Assembly: GCF_003590335.1 (NCBI RefSeq)
Contig: NZ_MIET01000027.1
Span: 1 to 64,000 of the forward strand
DNA: 64,000 nucleotides
Source of the DNA: Pseudoalteromonas sp. MSK9-3
GTDB lineage: Bacteria > Pseudomonadota > Gammaproteobacteria > Enterobacterales > Alteromonadaceae
Direction: 5' to 3'
Part shown: positions 55,992 to 64,000 of the stretch, in pieces
Position numbering within the stretch: position 1 is the stretch's first letter
Layout: each line of letters opens with the position of its first letter
Notes under the pieces: generated by a model
Database searches by the model: none
What the model was told of the DNA's origin: nothing
Seen by the model: the letters and a program-made list of their open reading frames with translations, nothing else
Program-made: the position numbers and the translations under genes

Positions 55992-56374
55992 GTAGGGCGA
56001 CACTTAACATGTTCTAATGGCACGTAGTTTTGTGTTTTTGGAAAGTACAAAACACATAAGTCGCCCCGTTTTTGTAGCTCGAATCGAGCGACACTTTCTT
56101 TGTTTGTAACATAAATAGGGCTTTCTAAGGGACCGGCAAGGTTTGAAATTTGCTCTATCAATAACGAACTATTAGTTGAAAAAACATCGTCAGCTAGGCG
56201 AGGAGCAACGCCGCCTTTTAATTGTACGATGGCACTTTGTAGTTCCGCTTTCATCATTGCCGTTGGATGGTCTATGGTTGCAAGAGTTGGTGCGGGTGGC
56301 GCTGTTTGCTCACACCCGACACTACAAAATAGTATGCTTAGTAGCCACATTTTGCGTTGTGATTTGCGCATCAC
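55973..56374 (-). CDS. Small predicted lipoprotein, unknown function
   Basis: 133 residues. A lipoprotein signal peptide with the lipobox CSVGC (Cys at about 21) precedes an acidic-to-neutral region with no known domain. Gene start overlaps the S41 protease stop by 4 bp, so it is co-translated with the protease and may be its partner or substrate. No family is recognised. It is followed by the LysR gene end on the opposite strand. Confidence 0.65.
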   Translation of the reverse strand: MMRKSQRKMWLLSILFCSVGCEQTAPPAPTLATIDHPTAMMKAELQSAIVQLKGGVAPRLADDVFSTNSSLLIEQISNLAGPLESPIYVTNKESVARFELQKRGDLCVLYFPKTQNYVPLEHVKCRPTYSAEK

Positions 56375-58002
56375 TTTGGCTCTACAATATCAGTAAATAA
56401 TGTGCCATTGTTTGCGGAATTTTGCGGAATCTCTAGGGCAACTCCCGCGCTGATGTAATCTGATATTTCATAATTTGAAGGGCGACTTTGCACGACCTCG
56501 GGGCAGTTACCTGTTTTGATATGCTCGAGTGCTGCTTTTAACTGCCCCTCAAGTGGATCCCCAAGCGTATGAGCGAAGTCATCATTGACAGCGCAGCCGC
56601 TAACATTACTCGTTAGGCCGAGCTCACCCGTATTCCCCGCAGCGTCAACCGGGGTAAATCCGTCGGAATACGCCCCAAAGTTTTTTGCGTTAGCACTGGT
56701 GAACTGAATAGTGTAATAGACTTGACCACAGTTTGGGGCTGGTGAAAAACCATAAGGTTTGCCGCAGGTCGGAGTACCAATTAAAACCACATTTAAATCA
56801 ATGCCGCGAAGCCCATTAATAATGAGCTCACTGGCAGAGCAGGTGCTTGCGGTACTGAGAATGTATACGGTGTTTAAACTGGTACTCGGTAAAATAGTAT
56901 CGGTATATTGTAGGGTATCCCAATTAATTTCTTGGTTCCTAAACGTGACATTTCGGTTGTTCGCCGACAGCTTGTCATTGTATATCGTCTGACTAAATAC
57001 TTTGGGGCTGCTCGTCTGTGTATCGGTATTATTGGGTCCTGCGATCATATAGCCTAACTGGGCGGCCATATCGACTAATCCACCACCGTTATAACGCATG
57101 TCTAGTACTAAGGCCTCTGCTCCCGCACTTTGAAATTGTTTAAATGCGCTAATAAGGCCACTTTGCCCAGCACTAATGAATTGATTAAATTGTACATAGC
57201 CGACCGTTTTACCGTTTACATTAAATGTTTGCGCGTTTTGCACTGGTGTTAATGCAATATCGCCTGCTGTGACGGTTGCAACAACTGGCTCAGATTGGCC
57301 TTCACGTGCGAGCGTAAATGTGTGGGTACTGCCACTTGTTGGATTTAAACCCAGCAAGAGTGCTTCTGTATCACTTGAGTTGATACTAACCCCATTAATG
57401 GCGGTGATTGTGTCACCGCGTTTAAATCCCGCAATTTCTGCCGGTGAATTATCTTGTGTATATGCGACTCGATATACTCTGGGTGGTGTACTGCTAATTG
57501 TCGACCAGCGGACGCCAAACCCTGATGATACACCTGACTGTGATTCTTTTTTATAATCTTCGTAGCTTTGAGTGAAATGAAAGTTGTCTTTTTTATTCCC
57601 AGATGGTGTCGTTTGGAAGGTTTTTAAAACATCAAAGTATTGCGCCACACTCTCAGCGTCACTTGGGTTAGTGTCTGCAACTTCGTCATACCATAGATAT
57701 GTTTCATGGGTTAAAGAACGTAGCCACATTTTTTCATGCGCGACATTGCCTTGTTTGTCTGGGTAAGCTGTGTTTTCAAAAGGGTCCAATCCTGTTCGGG
57801 GGTTGGCGCAATAATTTGCAAAAGTCTCTGCTGGCTGAAACTGGGCAGCTTGCCAAGTAGTATCAGGCGGTGTTGCACCATTTGTTGCATTATTGCTTGT
57901 GTTTGTACTACTGCCACCACCTCCACCACATCCGGTTAATAATATTATTGAAATACCTAATATTGAGGTGATAGGTGTGGTAGTACGAGTGAACATTGAC
58001 AA
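56371..58002 (-). CDS. S41-family peptidase lipoprotein with PDZ domain
   Basis: 543 residues with a lipobox LLTGC followed by a polyglycine stretch, so it is likely anchored in a membrane. A PDZ domain (about 165-245, with VSSGFGVRWSTI, DNSPAEIAGFKRGDTI and NGVSIN) precedes a tail-specific peptidase domain (about 255-440). The catalytic Ser lies in STASTCSASELIINGLRG and a candidate Lys in CGKPYG. The C-terminal region contains Cys residues that may form disulfides. It resembles C-terminal processing proteases. Substrate unknown. Overlaps the small lipoprotein gene by 4 bp. Confidence 0.87.
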   Translation of the reverse strand: MSMFTRTTTPITSILGISIILLTGCGGGGGSSTNTSNNATNGATPPDTTWQAAQFQPAETFANYCANPRTGLDPFENTAYPDKQGNVAHEKMWLRSLTHETYLWYDEVADTNPSDAESVAQYFDVLKTFQTTPSGNKKDNFHFTQSYEDYKKESQSGVSSGFGVRWSTISSTPPRVYRVAYTQDNSPAEIAGFKRGDTITAINGVSINSSDTEALLLGLNPTSGSTHTFTLAREGQSEPVVATVTAGDIALTPVQNAQTFNVNGKTVGYVQFNQFISAGQSGLISAFKQFQSAGAEALVLDMRYNGGGLVDMAAQLGYMIAGPNNTDTQTSSPKVFSQTIYNDKLSANNRNVTFRNQEINWDTLQYTDTILPSTSLNTVYILSTASTCSASELIINGLRGIDLNVVLIGTPTCGKPYGFSPAPNCGQVYYTIQFTSANAKNFGAYSDGFTPVDAAGNTGELGLTSNVSGCAVNDDFAHTLGDPLEGQLKAALEHIKTGNCPEVVQSRPSNYEISDYISAGVALEIPQNSANNGTLFTDIVEPK

Positions 58003-58101
58003 TTCCTCTAATGGATATGAACAGCTTCATGTATAGAAATTAGCAACTAATATGCACAATAGCAACTGTATTAGCCTGCAGATAAGCCGTTACATTTTAG
58101 T

Positions 58102-58719
58102 TTAGAGAGATAACCAATAATTGAAAAGCTTGGTCTGTTTTGCGGAAATTTTCAGCTGGTATGTGTCTCTCATGTAAAAATAGGCTTGAGCTATGTCTTT
58201 TCTGGCTGATTTAGGTGGATGAATGATGCGTTTTTTAAAATTGATTCTCACTTGGCATTGTCCGTGTTGCAATGGAGTATGCGGTAAGGGCCCAAAGCGA
58301 TAGTTTGACCGGTCGCCGTTTATTTCACCTATTGCCGGTGCAAGATTACGTATGTCCGCTTCCATTTTTCTAAATAATGAACTGGTTTTTCTGCAGTTTT
58401 TTCGGCCGCCATGCTGCCAGCATTGTAGTTGATGACCAAACTCCCAAGCAGAGACAATATGTTCCCACTCAATACGCGTTGTTCTGCTATTTATTTTACC
58501 TGCATGGGTGACTGGGCGACGAGGAACATACCCACAAGAGCGAGCATCGGGGCTGAGCTTTTTGCCTGTTTTTATAATTTTACAGCCACAGTAAAGTGTT
58601 CGTTGGTCTTTCGTTATGGTTTTTGTGAGGTATCTCTTGGCTTGATAAAAGCTGTTAAACTCTTTTGCATGGCTAGGTAAAGCCAATAAAGTCGCATATA
58701 ACACAATAATAAAGTACAT
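58102..58719 (-). CDS. endA: Endonuclease I family nuclease (EndA/Dns-like)
   Basis: A 205-residue secreted or periplasmic nuclease with a signal peptide (cleavage near SHAKE). The endonuclease I motif TRIEWEHIVSAWEFG (catalytic His) and MEADIRNLAPAIGEINGDRSN (metal site Asn/Glu) match EndA and Vibrio Dns. It has two Cys pairs (YCGC, CQVR and CWQHGGRKNC). It degrades double-stranded DNA for nutrients or limits transformation. The start at 58719 (MYFIIV) was preferred to a GTG three codons upstream. It is monocistronic. Confidence 0.92.
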   Translation of the reverse strand: MYFIIVLYATLLALPSHAKEFNSFYQAKRYLTKTITKDQRTLYCGCKIIKTGKKLSPDARSCGYVPRRPVTHAGKINSRTTRIEWEHIVSAWEFGHQLQCWQHGGRKNCRKTSSLFRKMEADIRNLAPAIGEINGDRSNYRFGPLPHTPLQHGQCQVRINFKKRIIHPPKSARKDIAQAYFYMRDTYQLKISAKQTKLFNYWLSL

Positions 58720-58767
58720 TTCTCTCACAGTATGTGGACATCAGAAATGCAATTATATCAATAAAGG

Positions 58768-59481
58768 TTATGGCAGTTGATTGCTTATTTTTCTTTTACG
58801 CCAAGGAGGAGATTGTAGCAGTAGTAGTATTCCTGAAAGGCAAAATAACACACTAAACGAGGCAAAACTAATTAGTAGTGGGTTATTGAAGTCATCCCGT
58901 TCGTCATAATCCATAATGTGAAGCATCCAAAAAAAGTCAAAGATACGCCATATGTGACTTCTTACCGTAAGCACTTCTCCGCTTTGTGCATTGAGGTATA
59001 TCGTGGTGTTTTGCCAGTCGTTAAAGCTAACTTGCCATATATTTTCCCGATAACCTATTTCTCGTGGCCCCACATCGAGTAACTGAATGTGTTCAGGTTG
59101 GCCAATACCTAAATAGTGAAGAGTGGCTTGTTGTGTGATTTCTTTTTTAGCGGGTGGGTTAAATTGCTTTCCTGTAATACCATCAAACCACAGAGTTTGC
59201 TCACCCTTGACCTTGATTATCGGGGTATCAAGAAAGTGAATAAACGAAATATGCGATACGGTTGGGACTTTTTTGGTTATGTAATTCAAATCAGCCGGGT
59301 AGTTTAAAGCTGAAAAAGGTGAATCAATCTGGCGTTTAGCTAAGTGCTTACCGTGTACTTTATCTAGAGGGATTGCACTCATCACTAGTCCACCGAGTAG
59401 CCACGCAAATATCTGAGTTGCGAGTAGGTACCCTAACCATTTATGCACTTTGCGTGCGGGTCTTAACCAGCGTTTGTTCAT
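58768..59481 (-). CDS. PepSY-domain integral membrane protein
   Basis: 237 residues with an N-terminal segment RKVHKWLGYLLATQIFAWLL, the signature of PepSY-associated TM proteins (motif HKWxG), a periplasmic PepSY-like region (about 75-180), and a second helix (LLISFASFSVLFCLSGILLLL) near the C-terminus. Shorter than the usual 400-500-residue PiuB proteins; it has two rather than four helices. Such proteins are often tied to siderophore or iron reduction; no such gene is adjacent here. The role is unknown. Confidence 0.78.
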   Translation of the reverse strand: MNKRWLRPARKVHKWLGYLLATQIFAWLLGGLVMSAIPLDKVHGKHLAKRQIDSPFSALNYPADLNYITKKVPTVSHISFIHFLDTPIIKVKGEQTLWFDGITGKQFNPPAKKEITQQATLHYLGIGQPEHIQLLDVGPREIGYRENIWQVSFNDWQNTTIYLNAQSGEVLTVRSHIWRIFDFFWMLHIMDYDERDDFNNPLLISFASFSVLFCLSGILLLLQSPPWRKRKISNQLP

Positions 59482-59651
59482 GACTATGTGAGTTTTAGTA
59501 TAAAAGAGGCACAGTTTACTATTTTTCCGCCTGCTGTCACTGCGTTAAATTGTCGCAGTGTGAGTTTGTTATAGCCAGCATGATGTTACTTGGTTACACT
59601 TTACTATGTAGCTACGTTCATCATCATATTACATAAGGTAAATCAGAAAAC

Positions 59652-60029
59652 ATGTCAGACATTCAGTTCTTAAATGTAGACCTCGAGTTAGAATCTAAAC
59701 ATGACATAAGCGCATTAATTAATGATTTGAAAAAGAATGCCATGATTTTGCATTATGACAAAGACGAATACCGTCAATTGGCAAGAATTGAAGCAAATGC
59801 TGACGTGACGAGCCCAGATAAAGCAATTAATCATTTATGTGAATTGATAGAATCTTGTACTAAAGCTGGATTGAAGCAATGGTTATCTTGTTCAAAGCGT
59901 ACCTTTGATATAGGTTTTAATTCAGGCACTTCGCCTAAATGCTATTCGCAAGCATTGCATGCGGATACGCTATTGCGTATTTCAGCTATTGGTGCAGGGA
60001 TGGAAATCACACTTTACCCAATTGAATAA
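59652..60029 (+). CDS. Hypothetical cytoplasmic protein
   Basis: 125 residues with no signal peptide or membrane helices. It begins MSDIQFLNVDLELESKHDIS and has a central helical stretch (about 20-80) and a Gly-rich C-terminal part with SGTSPKCYSQALHAD. It is plausibly coding because it has a conserved-looking N-terminus and natural codon use, with AAGGTAAATCAGAAAAC before the ATG. No family is recognised and the function is unknown. It stands alone between divergent and same-strand genes. Confidence 0.6.
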   Translation: MSDIQFLNVDLELESKHDISALINDLKKNAMILHYDKDEYRQLARIEANADVTSPDKAINHLCELIESCTKAGLKQWLSCSKRTFDIGFNSGTSPKCYSQALHADTLLRISAIGAGMEITLYPIE

Positions 60030-60251
60030 CGGCGTATCACTTGAGTAGGTCTAGCTCTTTGCTAGACCTTTAACTCTATTTCCCTTCGCATTAGAATCTA
60101 TATTTTAACCACCTGATTTAAATCTATTTAATTTATTGCTTTATATTTTTACGCTCTCATTTGTTAATTTTAAATTAAATTTGTTGATCTTTTTTGTTGT
60201 AAGTTTTATCTTCTGTATTCAATACACGCGGATAACTTACAGGATAGGAAG

Positions 60252-61418
60252 ATGAAATTACTAAAAAGAATAATGCTCCCCACCTTAATGACGGTAGCGA
60301 GTGTACATGTTCATGCACAATCAGTGCAGCAAGAGTTAATGACGGAAACATTTGATGAGTTAGATTTATTCTCGCCAAAAGAATTTCAAGTTATTGATAT
60401 AAAGAAACAAATTTCAAAGGTTATAGCCAGCCAGATACAGGCACTTACGCCTCGGTTACAAACAATGATGAGTGAACAGCGCTTGTCCATCCCATTGCAA
60501 GCTAGCTTAATGTCAGGCCGTGCGGCGGAACAAGTGAACGTCGCATCAAGCTATACGAGAATGCTCAAGGGTTTGAATGTTAACAATAATGCAATTTTTC
60601 AACTGAGGCTTGCAGATAGTGCGATGTTAGCACCTTGGAGTAGCGGCGAGAAACCGCTTATAGCGTTTGCACCAAAAGGCGATGATACATCTTGGCTTTA
60701 TATCGAGGCCTATGATCATGATGGGAATGTTCATCTGCTCGACGCACAGACAATGCCATTACAGCCTGTTCTTATTGTAGAAATTGATGGTCGAAAAAGC
60801 GCGCGCGAAGGTTTAGCAATTATGCAAAGCATATTTGCACAAAACCAAGATACAGAAACTAGCGCGATTATTACTTCTTCAGAAAATGACGCTGACGTGC
60901 TTTCTACCAGTAACTTAAAACGTATTCGTTTAAATGATGATAAAGAGCCGTGGATTTCGGGTAATGCTGAGATATACGCAGTAGTAACTGGTGTAAGCCC
61001 AACGAGGGATGAACCAATACTGGATATTGTTGATATGCCGTATCTTGACAATGACGGACGCGACTATACACCTAATCAAACCTTGATCCACTGGAATCGC
61101 TATCGCTGGCAAGCCGCTGATGTACTCTTGATGGAGCAGGACGACAACACCAATTATCAAACGCTTGCGACGACTTTTTTAGATATTGTGACACAAGCCA
61201 TGCGGGCGATCCCCGATCCGAATGTACAAGGCTATGCGATTATTCCACAGTTAACAAACCAATTAATAAAAGCGATGCCAGCTCATTGGTTTAGCAATGA
61301 TGATGACTATGTTGATGTGTTTTATACGTTATTTGAAGGTCAAAATTATAATAACCACATGGGGGCAAGTGGTAATGCCAAAGTCACCATTAAGCCATTA
61401 AATATTAATCCAAGATAA
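60252..61418 (+). CDS. Secreted protein of unknown function (possibly DUF3103)
   Basis: 388 residues with a signal peptide (cleavage near VHAQS). The mature protein is mostly soluble with helices at about 50-80 and mixed strands later (LRLADSAMLAPWS, LLDAQTMPLQPVLIVEIDG). The C-terminal half has many acidic residues (SNDDDYVDVFYTLFEGQNYNN), suggesting extracellular metal tolerance or binding. The family is not certain: it resembles the DUF3103 secreted proteins of Vibrio- and Pseudoalteromonas-like bacteria, but that is recall, not proof. AGGAAG precedes the ATG. Confidence 0.62.
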   Translation: MKLLKRIMLPTLMTVASVHVHAQSVQQELMTETFDELDLFSPKEFQVIDIKKQISKVIASQIQALTPRLQTMMSEQRLSIPLQASLMSGRAAEQVNVASSYTRMLKGLNVNNNAIFQLRLADSAMLAPWSSGEKPLIAFAPKGDDTSWLYIEAYDHDGNVHLLDAQTMPLQPVLIVEIDGRKSAREGLAIMQSIFAQNQDTETSAIITSSENDADVLSTSNLKRIRLNDDKEPWISGNAEIYAVVTGVSPTRDEPILDIVDMPYLDNDGRDYTPNQTLIHWNRYRWQAADVLLMEQDDNTNYQTLATTFLDIVTQAMRAIPDPNVQGYAIIPQLTNQLIKAMPAHWFSNDDDYVDVFYTLFEGQNYNNHMGASGNAKVTIKPLNINPR

Positions 61419-61441
61419 GAGAGTTCCCCGTTAAGTCGGTT

Positions 61442-61502
61442 ACGGCCTAATGGACTAGGCCGTTTTTTTAATCAAGGGTGCAGGTTATTAAAACCTGCAC
61501 CC
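61442..61502. terminator. Two terminator hairpins between convergent genes
   Basis: ACGGCCTA-atggac-TAGGCCGT followed by T7 (61442-61469) terminates the plus-strand secreted-protein gene. A second perfect hairpin GGGTGCAGGTT-attaa-AACCTGCACCC (61476-61502) lies just past the nuclease stop and probably serves the minus strand. Confidence 0.85.
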
Positions 61503-61508
61503 TGCTTA

Positions 61509-63146
61509 CTACCAAATTTGGGAAACAAATTCGGGGTGATCGACGTAAGGGTTACGATTGCCTTGAAACTCATAGGCAGCTTGGTTTCTCGCAGTTTCTA
61601 AGTCGTCTACAGGGTCAAGTTGATGCCAACGCAGTAACATAGCAATGACCCAAGGTTCAAAAACGCGAGCGCTACTGCCATCTAATACTGCATCACTATG
61701 GGTGGTATTGTTCTGCCAATTACCAATGTTATTTTCATAGCGGGTTGCCATATAAAAGTATACTCGCGCAAAGTCTCCCTTGAACTTATCGATTGGCTCG
61801 AACACTGTACCATTATAATTTAGCGTACTTACCGGTGATCCTACTCGGCTGCCATTTGTTGACGTAAAGCTTGCCGAGCTTACTTCACCAAATGGAAAGT
61901 TACTCCGTTTTGAGTTGACGAATCCGTCGCTTGCAAAAATATGATGAATATCAGAGTTCATTGGTTCAACCTTGCCACCAAACCAACTTTTAGGGAAAGA
62001 GTGTTCGCGGTTGTAACAATCGCTTTCTCCTCGATATGCACCACACTGATCTGATACAGCCACAAAGTTGTAGGCATCAATTGAGCTTGGCTTTTCTGAA
62101 TATCTATCTAGCACTGAATTATCTTTTTCAAAATAAATATCACGTTCAGAGCGGTCTATAAATTGCCAAATAGCACTATAACCCTGAGAGTTATGTGCTT
62201 TGATGATGTTATGCAATTGTGTTTTGAGCGCATATCCGGTTAGCCCCGTGGCTGATGCGTAATAATCACCTGGAGTGCCACCGCCATTATCGCCACCATC
62301 ACTGCCCAAGGTAAAGCGATGAGTTTTTTGATTCGTAAATGAGGAACCTTCTGCAATAGTTTGATTATTATGCGTCAATAAATATGCTCCGTTGCCAAAT
62401 TCGCAACAAATTCCATCGCCATAGCTGTCAAAAATAACAAAGCTGTATGTTCCATCGGCAATGCATAGTGTTTCTGTGTGTGTTGTGTTGTTCGAAAAGT
62501 CAGCGCCGCTGGCTATGGTGTTTCCTTGGTCAGTATTAAGCTGCCAACTGGTTTCACTGGCGTATTTATCTGTCGTGAGTTTGAGCGTTAAGGGGTTTTT
62601 AGTGCATGAAGTCGGCGGTGGTGTGGTGGGCGGAAGTGAATCTGATGGTTGAAAGTTATCAAGGTAGACGACTTCACTACCATCAAAGCCACTCACATCG
62701 TAAAAGCGCAACCCGACGTTAATTACTTTATTGGTGCTTGCAGTATATTGGTGACTGATTTGTTGCCATTGCTGCGTGATGTAAGGATCAGAGTAATTTT
62801 GGTAACCATCGACGATCAGCCGTGCTTTAACCTTACCTTCTGTATGGTACACCCAAGTACTAAAGTCATAAGTTTGTCCTGCTTGAACTGAGATGGATTG
62901 TAATAAGTCGGTATTACTTTGTGATGCTGTACTGACTGTTATTTGAGCGGATGATGTACCACTTTTAACTGTAGTGTTACTTTTGGTTACAGTGATGCCA
63001 CTGTCGATGGTACTCCACTGTGTGGGTTTACCTTGTTGCCAAGATTCGAAGTTGCCGTTTGCCACCTGTGCAATAGCGTGACTATGTATTGTTAATCCAA
63101 GTGTGGCCACTACGATAGTTCGTGTTGCCTTATTCCCGTGTTTCAT
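61509..63146 (-). CDS. Extracellular endonuclease I-domain nuclease with N-terminal accessory domains
   Basis: 545 residues with a signal peptide (cleavage near AIAQ). An N-terminal galactose-binding-like jellyroll (about 30-170, FESWQQGKPTQWS to NFQPSDS) resembles CBM4/9 domains. A small Pro-Pro linker and a second beta domain (about 185-285, DSYGDGICCEFGNG) follow. The C-terminal endonuclease I domain (about 300-545) has the catalytic YNREHSFPKSWFGG and NSDIHHIFASDGFVNSKRSNFPFG. It should be secreted and degrade DNA or RNA, possibly in biofilm. It differs from the 58102 gene by its added domains. Confidence 0.88.
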   Translation of the reverse strand: MKHGNKATRTIVVATLGLTIHSHAIAQVANGNFESWQQGKPTQWSTIDSGITVTKSNTTVKSGTSSAQITVSTASQSNTDLLQSISVQAGQTYDFSTWVYHTEGKVKARLIVDGYQNYSDPYITQQWQQISHQYTASTNKVINVGLRFYDVSGFDGSEVVYLDNFQPSDSLPPTTPPPTSCTKNPLTLKLTTDKYASETSWQLNTDQGNTIASGADFSNNTTHTETLCIADGTYSFVIFDSYGDGICCEFGNGAYLLTHNNQTIAEGSSFTNQKTHRFTLGSDGGDNGGGTPGDYYASATGLTGYALKTQLHNIIKAHNSQGYSAIWQFIDRSERDIYFEKDNSVLDRYSEKPSSIDAYNFVAVSDQCGAYRGESDCYNREHSFPKSWFGGKVEPMNSDIHHIFASDGFVNSKRSNFPFGEVSSASFTSTNGSRVGSPVSTLNYNGTVFEPIDKFKGDFARVYFYMATRYENNIGNWQNNTTHSDAVLDGSSARVFEPWVIAMLLRWHQLDPVDDLETARNQAAYEFQGNRNPYVDHPEFVSQIW

Positions 63147-63452
63147 TATTTTTCTCTATTTTTTGTTTAAAGAATTATTGTTTTATTAAAGTTAAACAAG
63201 ATCGTTTTTTATACAGAGCTTGTTGGGCATATGTTAACTTTAGAGTTGTTTAATTTAAAACAATTCTTTTAAGCTGTTTTTGTTGGATTTTCTTGCTATC
63301 AATAACTAAATGGAATAACAAAGCAGATCTTCGTCTTTTTCTTAGCGCTAGAGATGCGTATGCTTTCAACTTATAAATCCTTACGTCCTGTAAGGGCGTT
63401 GTAGAAGAGCAATCTAAGCAAAAAATAGTTTAGGGTTACGGGGAATTTTCAA
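63147..63452. other. Intergenic region between nuclease and cysJ
   Basis: About 300 bp of AT-rich DNA with partly mirrored AAAGAATT-type and AATTCTTT-type stretches (63169 and 63262) and a CCTTAC..GTAAGG dyad near 63382. No gene is seen. Promoters of the divergent genes should lie here. Confidence 0.45.
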
Positions 63453-64000
63453 TGTTGTTAAGTCAACTTAGTGCTGCGGCAAGCCCGCTTACACAAGAGC
63501 AAGTGCAAAAGCTACAAGGTTTAGTTGCGGAACTAAACCCGATTCAACAAGCATGGGTAAGTGGTTATTTGGCTGCCAATGCAAACACCGCGGCATTAAG
63601 TGGCACTGTAGGTCAACCGGCTGCACCTGCTGGCGATGCTGCACCATTAACTATTTTATATGGCTCGCAAACGGGTAACGCAAAAGGTGTTGCTAATCAG
63701 TTAAAAGAGCAAGCGGAATCGAGAGGCTTAACAGTTAAGCTTGTCAGCATGTCTGACTATAAAGCGTCGGCTCTGAAAAAAGAAAAGTTTTTGGTGGTGG
63801 CGGTCTCAACTTATGGTGAGGGTGAGCCTCCAGAAGATGCTGAAACATTACATGAATTTATAGCGGGTAAAAAAGCCCCTAAATTAGACGGCACCCAAGT
63901 AGCAGTGATTGGCTTAGGTGATTCAAGCTACGAATTCTTTTGCCAGACTGCCATTGATTTTGAAGAGCGCTTGGTAAAGTTAGGTGCTGAAATAGCGTAC
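63453..64000 (+). CDS. cysJ: Sulfite reductase flavoprotein alpha subunit (CysJ), 5' part
   Basis: The first 182 residues of an NADPH-dependent flavoprotein that passes electrons to the hemoprotein CysI in sulfite reduction. It starts MLLSQLSAAASPLTQEQVQK and contains the flavodoxin-like FMN domain from about residue 65 (LTILYGSQTGNAKGVANQL). The FMN loop VAVSTYGEGEPPEDA is next, followed by VIGLGDSSYEFFCQ. The gene runs off the right edge of the window, so the FAD/NADPH domain is not visible. GGGGA lies 8 nt before the ATG. Confidence 0.93.

Noticed and set aside
62461..62891. Plus-strand frames over the large nuclease gene
   Set aside because: They are shadows of a clearly folded multi-domain secreted nuclease.

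Overview
The window looks like chromosomal DNA of a marine gammaproteobacterium, most likely Pseudoalteromonas or a close relative. This rests on gene content and order and on protein sequence: glnA/ntrBC with an E. coli-like sigma-54 promoter, CheV, a CheW-CZB hybrid, TmcA, a TesB/PlsB/S10-operon neighbourhood, MetJ/MetB/MetL, and several secreted nucleases and lipoproteins. No database search was possible, so the genus is an inference.

Layout. 1-693: a tandem array of about 165-bp hairpin-rich, non-coding repeats. 753-5564: the nitrogen-control block (ntrC, ntrB, a DUF4124 protein, glnA) with recognisable NtrC sites and a sigma-54 promoter. 5809-17920: housekeeping genes (typA/bipA, a CheW-CZB protein, an orphan periplasmic binding protein, tmcA, uvrD, cheV, a K+ channel, an EVE-domain protein, tesB). 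17964-26231: plsB and the complete S10 ribosomal-protein operon (rpsJ to rpsQ), bracketed by two inverted copies of a 191-bp MITE with 6-bp target duplications. The spc operon does not follow. 26727-30919: metJ, then metB-metL behind a three-box MetJ operator. 31250-34213: a solute-binding protein, a Tag-type DNA glycosylase and selO.

34277-51012 is the accessory highlight. An AT-rich ten-gene minus-strand unit runs from an AfsA-type hotdog protein through a GST, a KAS III-like enzyme with altered catalytic residues, an RND/MMPL exporter, a LolA-like periplasmic protein, an FAD monooxygenase, an outer-membrane barrel, a HAD-IB phosphatase, an SDR and a periplasmic SMP-30-like beta-propeller. 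An MFS exporter is divergent from it. A LysR regulator, a dienelactone-hydrolase-like protein and two aldo/keto reductases follow. AfsA + phosphatase + reductase is the core logic of gamma-butyrolactone/butenolide/furan autoregulator synthesis in Streptomyces. The extra acyltransferase, monooxygenase and RND/LolA/barrel export parts suggest a more elaborate, exported lipid-like product. A 30-bp palindrome with related half-sites at other cluster promoters suggests shared control.

51286-64000: an ABC exporter, an OmpA-family protein, a Sfp/EntD-type phosphopantetheinyl transferase divergent from a LysR gene, two lipoproteins (one an S41 protease), two endonuclease I-family secreted nucleases, a PepSY protein, two uncharacterised proteins, and the start of cysJ cut by the window edge. 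No tRNA, rRNA, CRISPR or phage genes were seen.
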